The notes under the pieces were generated by a model, which saw only the letters and a list, made by a program, of their open reading frames with translations, did not search any database and was not told the origin of the DNA. DNA of 64,000 nt from Mortierella sp. BCC40632. Taxonomy: Eukaryota > Mortierellomycota > Mortierellomycetes > Mortierellales > Mortierellaceae. Below, one piece after another: positions 35,490 through 48,062 of this stretch. The stretch lies in assembly GCA_011634665.1 (NCBI GenBank), contig WAEK01000024.1, forward strand, positions 447,001 to 511,000. The letters are read 5' to 3'. Made by a program: the position numbers and the translations under genes. The first letter of the stretch is position 1. Every line of letters begins with the position of its first letter.

Positions 35490-36440
35490 TGATGGAGATT
35501 TCATTCACAGACACGCCAGCCCAAGGCAGCTCCTCTTCTGCCGTCACTGATACAAATCATTCCGATATGCAACAGTTGGAATTACAGAGGCTCAGGCTGT
35601 CATAGTCTCTTGAAATCAATAAGACTAGACCAGCGCTGTTTTACATTCCAAACAGGCAATAGAAAAGCAGGAGCATCGAATCTAGAAACAAGGAAATGTC
35701 AAGACAAGAAAGACTCTTGAGAAGCTGTCGAGAAAAAGAAGCTGTCTTGCAGACAGACAGCAATCTTGGCTTGGAGCAATCGACACAGCCTGAAATTCCA
35801 TCGGTCTATTGAAGATAACCTAAAAGAGTGCGAAGAATCTGACGCACGACAAAGAGACTTGCGGAATCAGCGAGTGGGGATGAGAATCGCTGTGGTCCAG
35901 GAAAAGGTCTAGACATATGGAATCAACGAGGTCAAAGTATAGTCGAGAGTTGGAGATCGTCCCTTTTCTTATCTTTCATGCGTAAGTTCCGTTCCAGGCG
36001 AGGATGAGTGATGCACTTCATGTAATGCCTACCATATCCTTCGAGAATCAAACCGGCGACTTTTCTCTCGTTTTGCACAAATATCCCAAGAAGACAGGAT
36101 GTACTTTCCAGAATTGTTGACTGGAGATGCAGGGACTGGAGTCGGCAGTCATATCAAGGATCATGCACGATGGGGAGCAGAAAGTGGAGAAGGGAGCATA
36201 GACAGCACTGCACGATCGGGATTACCAGTGAGTAACGAATACCGAAAAAGTGCGTCTTTTGCTTTCAGGAGATTCGGTTGGCTCGTGCTCGGCGGTTGAA
36301 GTCAAGGGTACGTGAATACCGAGTCTCTGTCAGGCTTCCAGATGCTCGCTTTGCGGTGACAATCGCAATTGCAAGGGCATCCAACTTTTCTTCCTCCCAC
36401 TTGCGAGACCTCACCTCCGATCCAACTGCAGAAATACCCC
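35490..36440 (+). pseudogene. Fanzor-family nuclease, 5'-truncated decayed copy C
   Basis: Directly behind copy B lies a second C-terminal half of the same family. Visible blocks are SDMQQLELQRLRLS (cf. DPDMDTLEKMRLPRS), KECEESDARQRDLRNQR (cf. KERHTQDLRTRR), LLTGDAGTGVGSHIKDHARW near 36110 (cf. LTGTAGTCVGSRIGGHARR), PVSNEYRKSASFAF near 36230 (cf. PVSMTDEYQTSKTCVYC) and FAVTIAIARASNF near 36350 (RuvC-III region). Frame changes and stops break it, and the zinc-ribbon Cys residues are lost. It lacks the whole N-terminal half, consistent with a partial tandem duplicate. Confidence 0.7.
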
Positions 36441-36700
36441 TTGGGAATAAATCATGCTGTCGTAAACATCAGTCAACCGCAGGAACTTGTTACAAGCGCT
36501 CATCCTCATCATATGGATTCCTAGAGAGCCCCGCAGACTGGGGCGTACATGTGAGGATTTCTGTCGTAACAAGCCTCGCACGTGATTCATGCAAGAAAAA
36601 GAGGGGGTGTGTAACATAGCACCTATTTGACACCTTGCGCTCACTCTAACATTCACCACCCTTGAACGACTACACATCCAGAATAACAACCAGAGTCATT

Positions 36701-38403
36701 ATGGAGATCGATCCCGAACCAACAGCCAACACTGGAGAATCATCAAGCCAGGCCTTGACATCGAGCCAAGCCATGAGCTCGCAAAGCGACCGGTCTGCAT
36801 CAAGAGCAGATGCATCCCAGAATCCGGGCCTCTCAAACCCAGCCTCGCCTTCGTCAAGGTCTCTGACAGTTCCTGTTGTAGACGAGAGAGCTCAAAGCGA
36901 ACTCAGACGCAAAATTATGGATATTCAGAGGGATCCCTCTATTAAATTTGCAGACAAAGCTGCAATGATACAGGTATTTCAATCGATGATGGTGCTTTCA
37001 AAGGTATCTTTGTTCCTCAGTTCTCATCAAAAGTCTTTCTCTTGTAGAGACTGATGTCTTCTGGATGGCAAGGCTCACAACGGTCAAACGAGAATCAAAG
37101 AAATGGGCCACAAGACGCAACTGAAGACGATCTCAAGACAACTTATTTCGTAAGTAGTAAATGTTTGATGGACGAACCAGAAGAGAAAATTCACAACCCT
37201 TTAACACCACATCTTTATCATGATTTATAGAATGAGAAAGAAAACTGGCTCGGCTGCAAACATTACAGGAGAGGATGCAAACTTCAAGCCAACTGTTGTG
37301 GACGATGGTTCAACTGCCGCTTTTGTCATGACGATATCAGCGATCACACTATTGTCAGGTACGAACAGGTACTCGCTAGTACTTGAGGTATCTTCAGCCA
37401 TCTCACCATATATGTTTGGTTTAATTGTAATAGAAACGAAACGAAGAATATGCTATGTATGCACTGCAAAGCTATCCAGCCAGCGTCACAACACTGCAAC
37501 TCCTGCAGCGCACGCCTTGCGGCATATTACTGTAATATTTGCAAGCTCTGGGACGATGACCCCAAAAAACAAATCTACCACTGCGACGATTGCGGAATCT
37601 GTAGAATCGGACGAGGATTGGGCCTGGATTACTTTCATTGCAAAAAATGCAATGTATGTATGAATATTCAACTGCAAGGGGAGCACAAATGTATTGAGAG
37701 AAACCTGGAGTGCGACTGTCCTATCTGCGGCGAATACATGTTCACCAGCACAACAACTGTAATCTTTATGGTAAGTCGTCCTGTTGGCAAAAGGAATTGA
37801 ATGAGTTAAATGATGGCATTTTCTTCAGCTTTATAATCCATGCTCGCTCTAATATATGTTTTTTTCTAGCCTTGCGGACACTGTATCCACTCGAAATGCT
37901 ATGAGGATTATATCAAGACGTCATACCAGTGCCCTACTTGCTGGAAATCGTTGGGTGATATGAAAGCCTATTATTCCAAAATCGACTCCCTTCTTGCAGA
38001 GCAAACTATGCCTCCGGAATATGCCAACATCTTTTCTATCGTTCTTTGCAACGATTGTGAAGTGAAGTCTGAGGCGCCATATCACTTTCTGTATCACAGA
38101 TGCGACGATTGTAAAGGCTATAACACCAAGGTCCTTGAGACTTTCAAGAGAGTCTCGGATGGTCAGGTTCAGCTGGTTGAAAATGCAGCATCTTCTTCAA
38201 CCACTGACACTCTGCAGGAAAACAACAGCTCTGGAGGTAATGCCTCGATGGAAGCATCGTCGTCGGAGCCAGGCTCAACAACTCAGGGAGCGAGCACTAC
38301 TGTGAATTTAGCCAATGTGGGTACTCTTCGCTCCCCATTGATGGATGAAAATGCCTCAGGCTACATGGCCATGACAGGCATATCTGGCAACTCTGCACCT
38401 TGA
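36701..38403 (+). CDS. CHY zinc finger/RING E3 ubiquitin ligase, RCHY1 (PIRH2)-like
   Basis: Five exons in phase: 36701-37003, 37048-37149, 37231-37358, 37434-37770 and 37870-38403. After a Ser-rich N-terminus comes the CHY zinc finger (LGCKHYRRGCKLQANCCGRW, then CRFCHD; NMLCMHCKAIQPASQHCNSC), a CTCHY-type finger (YYCNICKLWDDDPKKQIYHC, then CDDCGICRIG), a RING-H2 (CDCPICGEYMFTS, then MPCGHCIHSKCYEDYIKTSY, CPTC) and a C-terminal zinc-ribbon (LCNDCEVKSEAPYHFLYHRC, then DDCKGY). This order is diagnostic for RCHY1/Pirh2 ligases, which transfer ubiquitin to substrates and in plants link to iron/zinc sensing. All zinc ligands appear intact. The tail is Ser/Thr-rich. The fungal substrate is unknown. 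Confidence 0.93.
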
Positions 38404-38768
38404 ACAAGATGCACGATGTAGTCGTAGAAGTAGAGTACAGAAACTTAGAAAACAAGCAAAATGAAGTTGTGAATCCTCCCATGTGTGAGATGGTGAGGCC
38501 TCATTGGCTCGCAGCCACCCGCCTGAAAAATCAAAATAGCACGCCGCACATCAGAATGAGAAAATCGCACGTACACAAGACTCCTCCCTCTTTTTTCTTC
38601 TGCCCTATTCCCACTCTTGCTCTCTGCCAGCTCTCCAACGCGCATCAGGACAATTGAGCATTGGTCCATCCTCTGTTCTCACACCCACTATCTCGTCATT
38701 GGACAGCCTCTCACAACACAGACATCAGGATTCGACGGGTGCTACTAGGCGATACCACGCAACGCACC
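38404..38768. promoter_or_regulatory. Intergenic region/promoter between the RCHY1-like and PWWP genes
   Basis: The two genes run in the same direction with a 365-base gap. CT-rich stretches near 38580-38640 resemble fungal promoter/transcription start sequence. No TATA box was identified. Confidence 0.35.
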
Positions 38769-41353
38769 ATGACCGACAACCCATACCCAGTAGGGACCAC
38801 CGTCTTCGCCAAGCTCAAGGGCTACCCTTGGTGGCCAGCACGAGTAAGGAAGTCTCTCTCTCAACAGCTTAGAAAGCAACAGCGGGCTCCATGGTCTTCG
38901 CCTTGGTGTGTTTATCAATCACTGACATGGGCACAAATACTTCAATTACTGATCATCACATCCTTTTCGTACGCACACTGTGGCCAAATGACCTCTTTAT
39001 TGTATCAAGATTGAGAGTGACAACGACCTTCCACCCAATGTCAGCAGCAAGAAACCAAAGCAAAGACCCATCTGGCCCGTCTTTTTCTTCGGCTCCTACG
39101 ACTAGTAAGTGTCCGGCCCATGACTTTCCTCATTTGTATACGACGAGCAGTTCGCGAAACAAACGTCAAATGAGAGTATCCCGCACTGGATTCTTCTGCA
39201 GGCGTGGGAATGGTGTCCATCTCGCGTGGATACTCTTCCTCCTGGGTAATCTGTTTGAGAGTCTACTCTTCATGAACACTTGCCAAAACAACCCTTTCAT
39301 TGATTGAAGTGTTCCTGGCGCATGTTACGGATGGAGTTCCGCGTCTTGATGGCAGGAGGACCGCGCCATTCATTTGATCGATCCAGTCCCCTACGATTTC
39401 ATGCTTCATCACTATTCTTGATTGCGCACTGGTCCACTTGCATGACCTTCCAGCGAGCTGCTGCGTTACCAGCTCTTCGACCTTCGAGAACCCGACAGAG
39501 CAGAGAAAATGGTGGCAAAATTGGAATTGCCCTATGTTTTCAGAGCTTCCTAGCTGTGAAGTCTCACGACATGTTAAAGAAAAAAGAGGTGGGAATTATC
39601 CAGGAATAGGCTTTGGCTTCGGAAGCTAGTTCAAGGTCTAATCGGGAACTATCCCAGACTTATTGGAAGGGATGAGTCAGCGATGCCAAGTATCTCAGCA
39701 CCCTCAGGAGTCAGGACTACCCCGTTACTTTTTCAACACTTGAAGGGCATATTTTCTTTCGATTATCCCGCTAACTAAACTACACAACTCCGACTATTTT
39801 TTTCTGTCTAGTGGGTGGTTTGGAACCTCGGAACTGAAGTCTTTTGACCCGGCATCAGCCGAGAAAGCAAAGATGTCTCTCAAAAAAGGAAGCAGCTTGA
39901 GAACAGCCTTAAGCGAGGCACTGGATCCTAGCTTAGTGCCAGTGTTAACACCAGCAGTGGAATTGGACGAGTATGATGATGAAGACCTTGACCAAGAGAC
40001 ACAATCATCACGAAAGAAAGTGGCTCCAAAGACAAAGCGAGGTCAAAAGACAAGAGCCCGTAGCTCTAATGAGTCAGATTCCGACCAGCCGCCTCAGCCA
40101 AAGAAAAGAAGACCCAGCACTGCCGACGAACAGCCTGTAAAGAGGAAGCCCTCCAAAAAGTCAACTGCCGATGATGAAGAAGAAAGCGCTAAGGTAAGAC
40201 CTCTCGACTACTCAGTCCATTTCCTGGATTCCCTACCTATGAGTGTGTGATTCTGTTAACACCTCCTTTAAACTCATATAGTCCAAAAAGCGTGTTAGCA
40301 TCCCATCTCGCAACCGTCTGGAGTCCGACTTAAAGAGTGTAGATGACGATATTAGTGTCACTGGTGCCGGCAATGGACGCTCTAAACGCTCAGAAGAAGA
40401 TGCTGGGGATTCAATTGATCATGCGCGTGCCAAGAAGAAGATTCGGAGTAGGTTTCCTTGTTCAACTAGCCTATCTTTTCTTCCAGAGGATATTCCGGGA
40501 TCTCTGCCCTGCGAGGTGCAATGATGATCATGTTGTTAATTGAACTGCTCACCCTTGGTAGGCGGTCAACCAAATGAACGACTCTTAAAGCTCCGGCACA
40601 AGCTTCAAAAGCTTCTTCTCGTGGAAGGCTTGTCTGAAGAGGCAATGATCCAGGTAGACCAATTGTGTCTTGCTGCTCTATATCTCTTGCCTTGATGAAT
40701 GAGCAAACGCTGATACTTTTACTCGATCTCTTTTTCGGTATAGAATTTGGAGCGCGCAGATCCTATCTTGTCAGAGGTGGAGGCATTTGAGATTGACCTG
40801 CAAATGCTCAAGGTTAGTCACTCGTTTTCCATTGGTATCTTAAACCTAGTCACTCAATAGCATCCCATGTACTAAATCATATTTTCATACGCATCTATAG
40901 GACACTAAAATCGGACGATTGATGAAAAAGATCTCAGCCCTACAGTTCAGTCAGGACCAGTACAGGATTGTTGATCGCTCGGTACAACTTATTAAGGCAT
41001 ACAAAAGCATGATGGAAAAGGCTCAGGAAAATGGTGAGACTGCAAGCCCAGCAGAACGCACAGCAGATACTCAGATAGCTCAGGATGTTTCATCGACCAC
41101 AACTGCTACTGCCACCAACTCTTCGAAAGCTGTCTCAGAAACTCAGACAGCCCCAGAATCAAGTGCTCCTATCTCAGGAACATCGACTTTGGACTCGGCC
41201 CCAGCGCCCGAGGCTGTAGTAGCGGCCGTTGCCGCAATTGTGGAGACAGATAATATTGCAGACCAACAAGACTTTACAGTGAACGTACAGGCAGCGGAGA
41301 AGGAAGCACCAAAAGATGTGGAGAATCCGGCAATGGAGAGCGCTGGGGTATAA
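38769..41353 (+). CDS. PWWP domain chromatin protein with LEDGF-like helical domain
   Basis: Predicted reader of methylated histone H3K36. Exons 38769-38843, 39010-39104, 39812-40193, 40282-40447, 40562-40653, 40744-40812 and 40901-41353 give a continuous frame. PWWP: VGTTVFAKLKGYPWWPAR, then RPIWPVFFFGSYDY and GWFGTSELKSFD. A basic, Ser/Lys-rich nuclear region follows (KPKKRR-like patches), then helices ERLLKLRHKLQKLLLVEGLS, ERADPILSEVEAFEIDLQML and DTKIGRLMKKISALQF, which in order and spacing resemble the TFIIS-N/LEDGF integrase-binding domain. The tail is Ala/Thr/Glu-rich. The architecture resembles LEDGF/HDGFL2. The second intron is 707 bases, far longer than its neighbours, and splits the PWWP. 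No cofactor partner can be named from sequence alone. Confidence 0.85.
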
Positions 41354-41556
41354 TTGAAGTCTGCAACTAGAAAACCGACTAGTTTGATAATGACACAGCA
41401 GCATCTGCGTGATGACGAAAAAAGGGTGAGGATTGAGTGCATGGATAAGAAACAAGAGACAATGGCGGTTGAACATATCTTCAATCAATAAACCGCTACA
41501 TGGTGCCTAGGAGGCCTATGTTATAGTTTGACTAAGACGCTTGATTTCAAAGCCCT

Positions 41557-43865
41557 TTAAAGCTTGATATTGGCCACGACCAGCTGTAGTTCAATAGACC
41601 GTTGTGATTAGAATAGTATTCATATTTGGCAGAATTACCTGATGTAAAAAAAAAAAAACTTACCGTTCCGTTTGCCACACAAGCTGCTAATCTATCACCG
41701 GTCCGGTTCCAATCAACTTCAAATATACCTCCTTCTCCCTGATATGTTTTTACAAGAACTCCATCCTGCTTCCCCGATGGCCCAAACAGAAAATGAAAAA
41801 GAATTGAATTAGCACTGAAGTCCAATCTAGCTCAGTTTAGACAAATTGAACACTAAAAATAATTAACGACTGCAATCGCCACGAAACCAGTCATACCTGC
41901 ACACGCCAGATGTTAATAGTATGGTCAGGCGATCCTGTGGCAAGGTGTGTTCCAGCTGGGTTAAAGGCAACAGTGTAGACGGCAGCAGCGTGCCTTGAGA
42001 AAACTCTCAGGCATGTACCATTGTTTGCATCCCAAAGCCGGACTGACGTATCGAATGAGGCGGTAGCAAGTATTCTTGGCTCCTTTGATGTAGGCTCACG
42101 AGGGGCCCAAGTCATGTCGTAAACAGCTTCTGAATGCTCTGTTAGATCAAAGAGACACTGGTCCCTATCTAGGCTCCAGATCTTTGTAGACGATCGAGTG
42201 AGTGGTTAAGCGACAAGGTCGATTTTCTAATTTCAGTGAATGAAACATAGAAATTGTTCACCAACCTTTGCAGTCTTGTCATCAGAACACGACGCAAGTA
42301 GCTCACCAAGCGGATCCCATCTGATGGCGTTTACTTCATCCTTATGGCCCTCGAAAACTTTCAAAGGTTCCTTGGCTCCAACCTTGCAGACGTACACTTT
42401 TCCATCCGATGAAGACGTTGCAAATATGGAGTTGTCAAGCCAGTCGACATCTAAAACTGCGCCCGTGTGAAATTCATGCTGTTGCTTTGCGTCGCCCGTT
42501 GTTGCATCCCACACAATGGTGGTGTGGTCCAGACTACCAGTCAAAATGTAATTTCCTTTCTTGTTCCATTTCAGGGCGAAAATTGGGCCGCGATGCTGAC
42601 TCATTAAGTATCTCAACTGACCGCGCTGCGTCCAAATTCTCGCCTGCCCATCATAGAATCCTGTAGCCAACAAGGTACCACTAGCCTGGAAACAAGGCGC
42701 ATACGATGAGTACCATAAGATATTTAATGCTCAATAATGTAGCGAATCCTATGTTTTGACCGAGCCACTTACATTCCAATCCATTGTTGTAACATCCCTG
42801 TTGCTGTCTGTGAGTGCTGGAAGGTGCTTGAGAATTATTGGTTCCTGGAGCGCCTCGTCCGTATCAGAGGGTATTTGCCATATTCGTGCTGTCGCGTCCC
42901 CTGAGCTACTCGAGATCATACAAATCAGTGTCAATAATAGCACGAATAGCTCGGTTAAGAAACCTCGGATAGAAATCGGCTACTCCTTACCCTGATGCGA
43001 GTATTGATGAAGACACCGGGTTCCATGAACAAACAAATACATCAGCAGTGTGGCCCTTCAATGTAATGGCATCGCTAGCTGGAATGACTTTTGACTCCCC
43101 TAGCTCAGCACTTTCCACTGCTAAAAAGAAACAAAAAGAAAAGGAACGGTACAAAATCGGCCGATGCTATTAGTTAACATAGAACACTACGCTCAGCCTC
43201 AGTAACTAGCATGACAAGACTACAGACTTACGAGGCTCTAGTACGGGTAACTCGTCTCTTGGATCGGTATCCATCATATTCTCTTCGTCTACCTCATCTC
43301 CATCCACATCCATTCGCGCTCTTTTCTCTCTCTCCTTTTGTGCACGCTTGCCCTCCTTGCGATCTCTCTTCCCACTGCGGCCGATATCATCTTCCCGTTT
43401 TGGCTTCTTTTGCTGTTTGTCGCAACGATGGGCGCCAATGAGGGAGACAGGGCCAGTGCATTCTCGTTCAGTGCCATCCTGTGAGTGCAAGAACATTGAC
43501 GATTTAGGAACCGGTCAAAAATAAAAGGAGATTGCGCAGAGATGAGATGACAGAAACAAACCTCATTAACGTGGAGTTCCAGGTCAATGTATAAAAGACC
43601 TTTCTGAAGGATATTAACGAGCGCCCCTGGCTGAACGTTAGCATTCCGATACTCAGACTTATGGATATGCGACTCGTTCTGAAAAGCAAACCCTGTATGA
43701 ACAAAGCCTAGTTTGTCCAAAAGGAAGGGAGAACAATTCCAGGTTAGAATCGGAAAGCTTGTCATCCAGAGATAAAAATACACGAGAGATGGACGAGACG
43801 CTAGTACCTGACTCTTGCAGGTATCGAAATATCAAATAGTTAATCTCCTCGCTAGTGACACTCAT
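41557..43865 (-). CDS. LisH/WD40 corepressor subunit, TBL1/Sif2-like
   Basis: Subunit of the Set3C/SMRT-NCoR type histone deacetylase complexes. The start [20 protein letters not shown] opens a LisH motif; a Met seven codons upstream (43886) is possible. Next comes [20 protein letters not shown] typical of TBL1, then a basic Lys/Arg/Glu linker ([16 protein letters not shown]), then WD40 repeats: [129 protein letters not shown]; and HTINIWRVQ. The final exon ends LVVANIKL after an intron at 41574-41660. Eight blades are expected. Introns are numerous, so several WD repeats are split; boundaries are approximate. Confidence 0.9.
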
Positions 43866-43886
43866 CAACGACAAACTCGGCGGCAT

Positions 43887-45039
43887 AAAATGGTTGGAGA
43901 AAAAGATGAATCAACAGCATTTCCCCAAACCCGCGGAAATAGTTCAAGAAATTTTTGGGTAATTACCTTATCTTTTCTCCTATCTGATTGGCTATCTATT
44001 CCGTTAGTCAAGATGTAAGGTTATTCTCATTGAGGACCAAATAATACAAGTCCCATTCTGAGTGCGTGGCTGGAAAAGAGACTACATGTACAGTACATCG
44101 TGACATTTTTGGCTATACCTTTAGTCTTGCTGAGGGATATCCAGAAGAAGCCTGGACACCATAGTCTAGAGTTGACTTGGAAATGACTGAAAAAGTAGCA
44201 TCTTGGTCCTCTAGCTCACGCTCAACTATCACACCTCTTTGCCCTCTCTTCTCTTACTCAAAAAAGAAGATCCGATGTTGGGAGAGCACCAGATTTTCAA
44301 CAAGTAAACCCCCACTTCTTTCTGAACCACTTGGCACCAATGGCCTATATGCGACCCAAAGAGGCAAACGCCTTGTAACGAGCCCAGTCCATTTCACATT
44401 ATTTTGTTTTCTGCAAAGTAGTTGTTGATAACAAGGGATACCCTTCCACGGCCTATCCACTTGCTGGGTGTGTCCAGCCTCAATTGACAACGACCTCCTT
44501 ATAAACGCTGCCTATGTCCTGTCATCAATTAAAGTAAACTCAGCACTTTTTTTTTTTTTAAAAAAAAAAAAAAAAAGCAAAAGTACGAGTGCTCTCTCAC
44601 CTTATTCAGCATTACATCTTTGTTTTTTCGCTGGCTATCTTGGCTTACATTGCCACTAACCTATTATCAAACTAACCTGGTCAACTCTTTCTCGCCCTCC
44701 TTCTTCTTCATCCTCTCCATCTGCCCCATTTCCTTAACTTTCTCCGCACTCCCCACAGCTCCTCTCTCTCCGACGATAGACGACTACAAGCTGTGATACA
44801 CTGCAGCCTTTATGGGCTATCCAGGACCGACACTGCTACCTTGTTGACTGTTTTAGAGTCGAGCGTGCCCCAATGGACAAATAAGATGGGGAACAAAGAA
44901 AACGACTCGGGGACTACCTGCTCTTGACTCTTTCATCTTACTGATATAGGTGCACTTGCTCATCTGTGAAGCAGCACTGCTCGGTTCAACTGGCTTGAGC
45001 AGGGCTAACAAAAGTGTTTGATCGAAAGTCAAGATGGCC
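43887..45039. other. Intergenic region with T13-A17 palindrome
   Basis: Begins with the promoter of the TBL1-like gene. A T13 run followed directly by A17 (44547-44576) mirrors the structure seen in the MAPKKK intron. CT-rich sequence follows. No supported gene. Confidence 0.45.
44547..44576. repeat. T13-A17 homopolymer palindrome
   Basis: Thirteen T followed immediately by seventeen A, able to form a perfect hairpin. Same design as the one at 3663-3698. Confidence 0.85.
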
Positions 45040-45480
45040 TACTGATGTAATTGATTATGTGGCAGTATACCGAATGCCACTTTGGCCCTTCTTGAGGAGC
45101 TCCAAGAAGGACTAGGGGGTCCTGATGAATCCATCGCTGAGCGTCATTTGTCATGCTCTTCGATACGACCTAGAGTTGAGCAAGATACTTTTCAAGTGAG
45201 CTCGAAAAACCCTTCCTCAGGAGATTGAGAAGTTTAAGGCGCGCCTTATGTTATGTAGCCTGAACCATGCACAGCTGGTTTTTGTAGATGAAACGAGCAG
45301 AGATGGACGTACTGTTGTGCAGGGCCATGCCTAGTGGAAGATAGGCTCTCCAGCCTTTGTGGCGCTTCCTTTTGCTCGGGGAGAAAGCCCTTCTGTGATG
45401 ACAGAGTTCTTCTACCACTGTTTATTGACTGGCATATATCGACAGGATTTTCAACTGAGCTTCTGCCATAGTGAATCGTC
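45040..45480 (+). pseudogene. Tc1/mariner-type transposase relic
   Basis: Broken frames match the transposase at 57856-58814. LALLEELQEGLGGPDESIAE corresponds to FLLEELQDEIRDRFPEV, and LVFVDETSRDGRTVVQGHA corresponds to LFIDETSKDGRAALRTHA, followed by KIGSPAFVALPFARG. The first catalytic Asp region (FVDETS) is recognisable; the second Asp and Glu regions are missing, and stops interrupt the frame. It is an old dead copy of the same family. Confidence 0.75.
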
Positions 45481-45701
45481 CTCTCTTCTATTTTCAGTCA
45501 TGGCCTCTGACAAACAGTATTTTCAACAAAGGTATTGTAAGATTTCATATGAGCATAATGATCGAAAATGTTGCCCACTCCCGAGGTGCTACTCTTATCC
45601 GCCTACCCCTGTATTGAGCTAGCGCTCGGTCTGGCCAAGAAATAGACTCGGCAGTGATAGCCTTGTAAACCAAGACTTGCCTTTCGGGTGTACTTTACGC
45701 G

Positions 45702-45724
45702 CCACCACCACCACCACCACCACC

Positions 45725-45805
<81 letters not shown>
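45702..45805. repeat. Compound (CAC)n-(CTA)n microsatellite
   Basis: About 11 CAC triplets pass directly into ~23 CTA triplets without a break. Together with the ATA array that follows, this part of the window is unusually rich in triplet repeats. Confidence 0.9.
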
Positions 45806-45913
45806 GTCGGCTTAAACTATTATTGTAGTGAAGGCATACTGCTAATCCATTAGGATTAGTTAGGCTGCCTCCATTATCAGACAGTAAGTATGGAGACCTT
45901 CTGTGATCTACCA

Positions 45914-45949
45914 AAATAATAATAATAATAATAATAATAATAGTAATAA
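45914..45949. repeat. (AAT)n microsatellite
   Basis: About 11 AAT triplets with a single interruption. Confidence 0.85.
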
Positions 45950-47658
45950 ACATCCCACATGCTTTCTCTGCGGCTGCTTTAAACAACCTGTCTCCAAGGC
46001 CTCGCTCCTTTAGCTCCTCAGCCTGCGCTGTAGGTGTAGCTGGTCTCTTTCTCGTTTGCCTATCATCCGTCTGCTTCGTCCATCGTCCAAGTCCAAGCCC
46101 ATTTGAATCACCTGAACCTTCTCGCGCTTAATCAGCTTCTGAACAGGGTTATCTTGTGGAGAGAGAGTGAGAGAGAGAGCATAAAGAATACCTCCTTGGG
46201 ATGCATCGTACTAAACTATTGCAACCGGCGGAAGAACTATTAGGAGGGCGAGTTGGTGGATCACAGAGCAATTGATGGTGGTCAAGAGAATGGACGCTGC
46301 TAGGAGGTCTGTGAAATTGGTACCAGATCTATTTCAGGAAAGGGAGATGTAGTAGAGTCAATTTTTAGCAAACAAATGATTGCCACTAAAATGTGATTCA
46401 CTAGCTGAGCCATCGGCAACTCTTTCAAATAATGAGGAGCGTCTGTAGCCCCGGTGGTCGCTGAGGTTGGAATCTGGGACCAACCCTATCGCTCTCGGGA
46501 GCTGGTGAAGGTGATCGGATGTGACGCGTAGAGTCGCAGAGCCGTCTTTTACTTGCTCAGGTCTTACTGAAATACAACCATCAGTAACTGCTTGGTCAAT
46601 GTGGCGAGTCTGAGTCCTGGCGGTAGTCACTAGTACCTTGAGTGCTTTCCTATCATCCTGGGGGAAGGTTGGCGCCTTTGCAGTGTCTGAGTACACCAAA
46701 CTGATTTGCACTGGCCCATAGGTTGCATACCTCCATTACTGACAGCCCGCGCAATAGAGGTGAAATGGTCGCAGACTTTGCTTTGTGAAGCCGATGTTGA
46801 GTATTAGCATGGTATGAGATGCCTCATGCCAGCGACGATCCTTGCTCTTCAAGGCCCTATGAGTCGTCCCTTGCGAATGTTGATACGGAAATCAAAGAGA
46901 GACGGGAGCCCGATAGGCGTTATTGTGGAGAATCCTTTTGTCTTAGTGAGAGATGAGGAGAGGGAAAGGAAGGGATGAGAGGTTCTTGAGAAGTATCAAA
47001 GGAGGAGGAAGTGAGGTGGAAGAGATGCATACCCATGCTTTTGATAGCGAACATATCCATTAGGTTATTGGGCAGATCGGCCTCTCAATCTGTGGTTGGA
47101 ATGGGCAGAAAAATCTTTTGAGCAACTATTTTACGGTCTAGTGAGAGGGGGAAGGGTATGTCTGTCTGTCAACACGCGACAGTTTGAACAGGAAAGGGTA
47201 GTTATCGTTTATTGTGGGAGCCTAGACGAGGTCTCTACAACCCTTGGGTTTTTATCCTACTTGGAGAAATGCTTGAGTAAGAAGCAATAGTATTTATGTT
47301 TGTATCATAGGATGTAGGAGTTAGGCACACATTGAGTCTGCTCGCATGTGATACGTGACTCCTAGGAAATGCTTTACTTTATTGTAGACATTTTGTCAAT
47401 CAAGACAGCCTTGAATGATGATAGTTTTCAACTAGGGCAGCGCAGAACGCCAGGTAAAGTAAGACTCTCAGGGATGACTGACAAAGACGTAGCCTCCAAC
47501 GAAGAATAGGGTCGAATCCCTCTAGTTACAGCAGAATTTGTTAGGATTAATATTCGTTATTACCAGGCTTTATTCCTTTATTTCCGGGGTAGACTATATT
47601 TATTCCGGCCATTTGACAATCAACACATCCGAGTTCTGATCAACACGATATCCACACC
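45950..47658. other. Gene-poor interval upstream of mS33
   Basis: A 117-codon open frame on the minus strand (46711-46358) has no recognisable domain. A TCGAATC-containing patch near 47515 was considered for a tRNA and rejected. The last ~150 bases should hold the mS33 promoter. Confidence 0.4.
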
Positions 47659-48062
47659 ATGAATGCTCCAACCGGGTCCAAATTGGCTCTTCTGAGCAAA
47701 CTCTCTTGCTCGATCTTCGGCAATATCTATAATCCTCAGGGAGTCCGTGCAGGCAATAAGATCCTTCGAGCTCGTCTTGTAGGGCCAACCGTCAATTCCT
47801 ATTACCCGAATGTGAAGCTGATCAAACCAAGAGAGATCTCCAGAATGGCTCCTGAAATGAACTTGGTTGATCAAGCAGAGAAGACCCGTCTGGAAGACTT
47901 GGCAGAGCGCAAGAAGCGTGGCAAAGGACCACCCAAGAAGGGTAATCATCTTGAAGCGCATGGAACCTACCCATTCTTTCCAGAACATTTGATACTGACT
48001 TGGATTCTCTGCGTTTACCTGAACTAGGCCAAGGTCGTCGCTCAACTCTCAAGAAGAAGTAG
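47659..48062 (+). CDS. RSM27: Mitochondrial small ribosomal subunit protein mS33
   Basis: Homologue of yeast Rsm27 and human MRPS33, a peripheral protein of the mitochondrial small subunit. Two exons, 47659-47941 and 48028-48062, joined in phase. Family hallmarks are KLSCSIFGNIYNPQGVRAGN near the N-terminus, LRARLVGPTVNSYYP, and the basic C-terminal motif EDLAERKKRGKGPPKKG followed by QGRRSTLKKK. Length ~105 residues, as usual for the family. The second exon encodes only the last 11 residues. It sits alone between repeat-rich stretches. Confidence 0.92.

Noticed and set aside
47440..47540. Possible tRNA gene around AGGGTCGAATCCCT
   Set aside because: The T-arm-like patch has a 6-base rather than 7-base loop, and I could not form an acceptor stem, D-arm and anticodon arm at the proper spacing.
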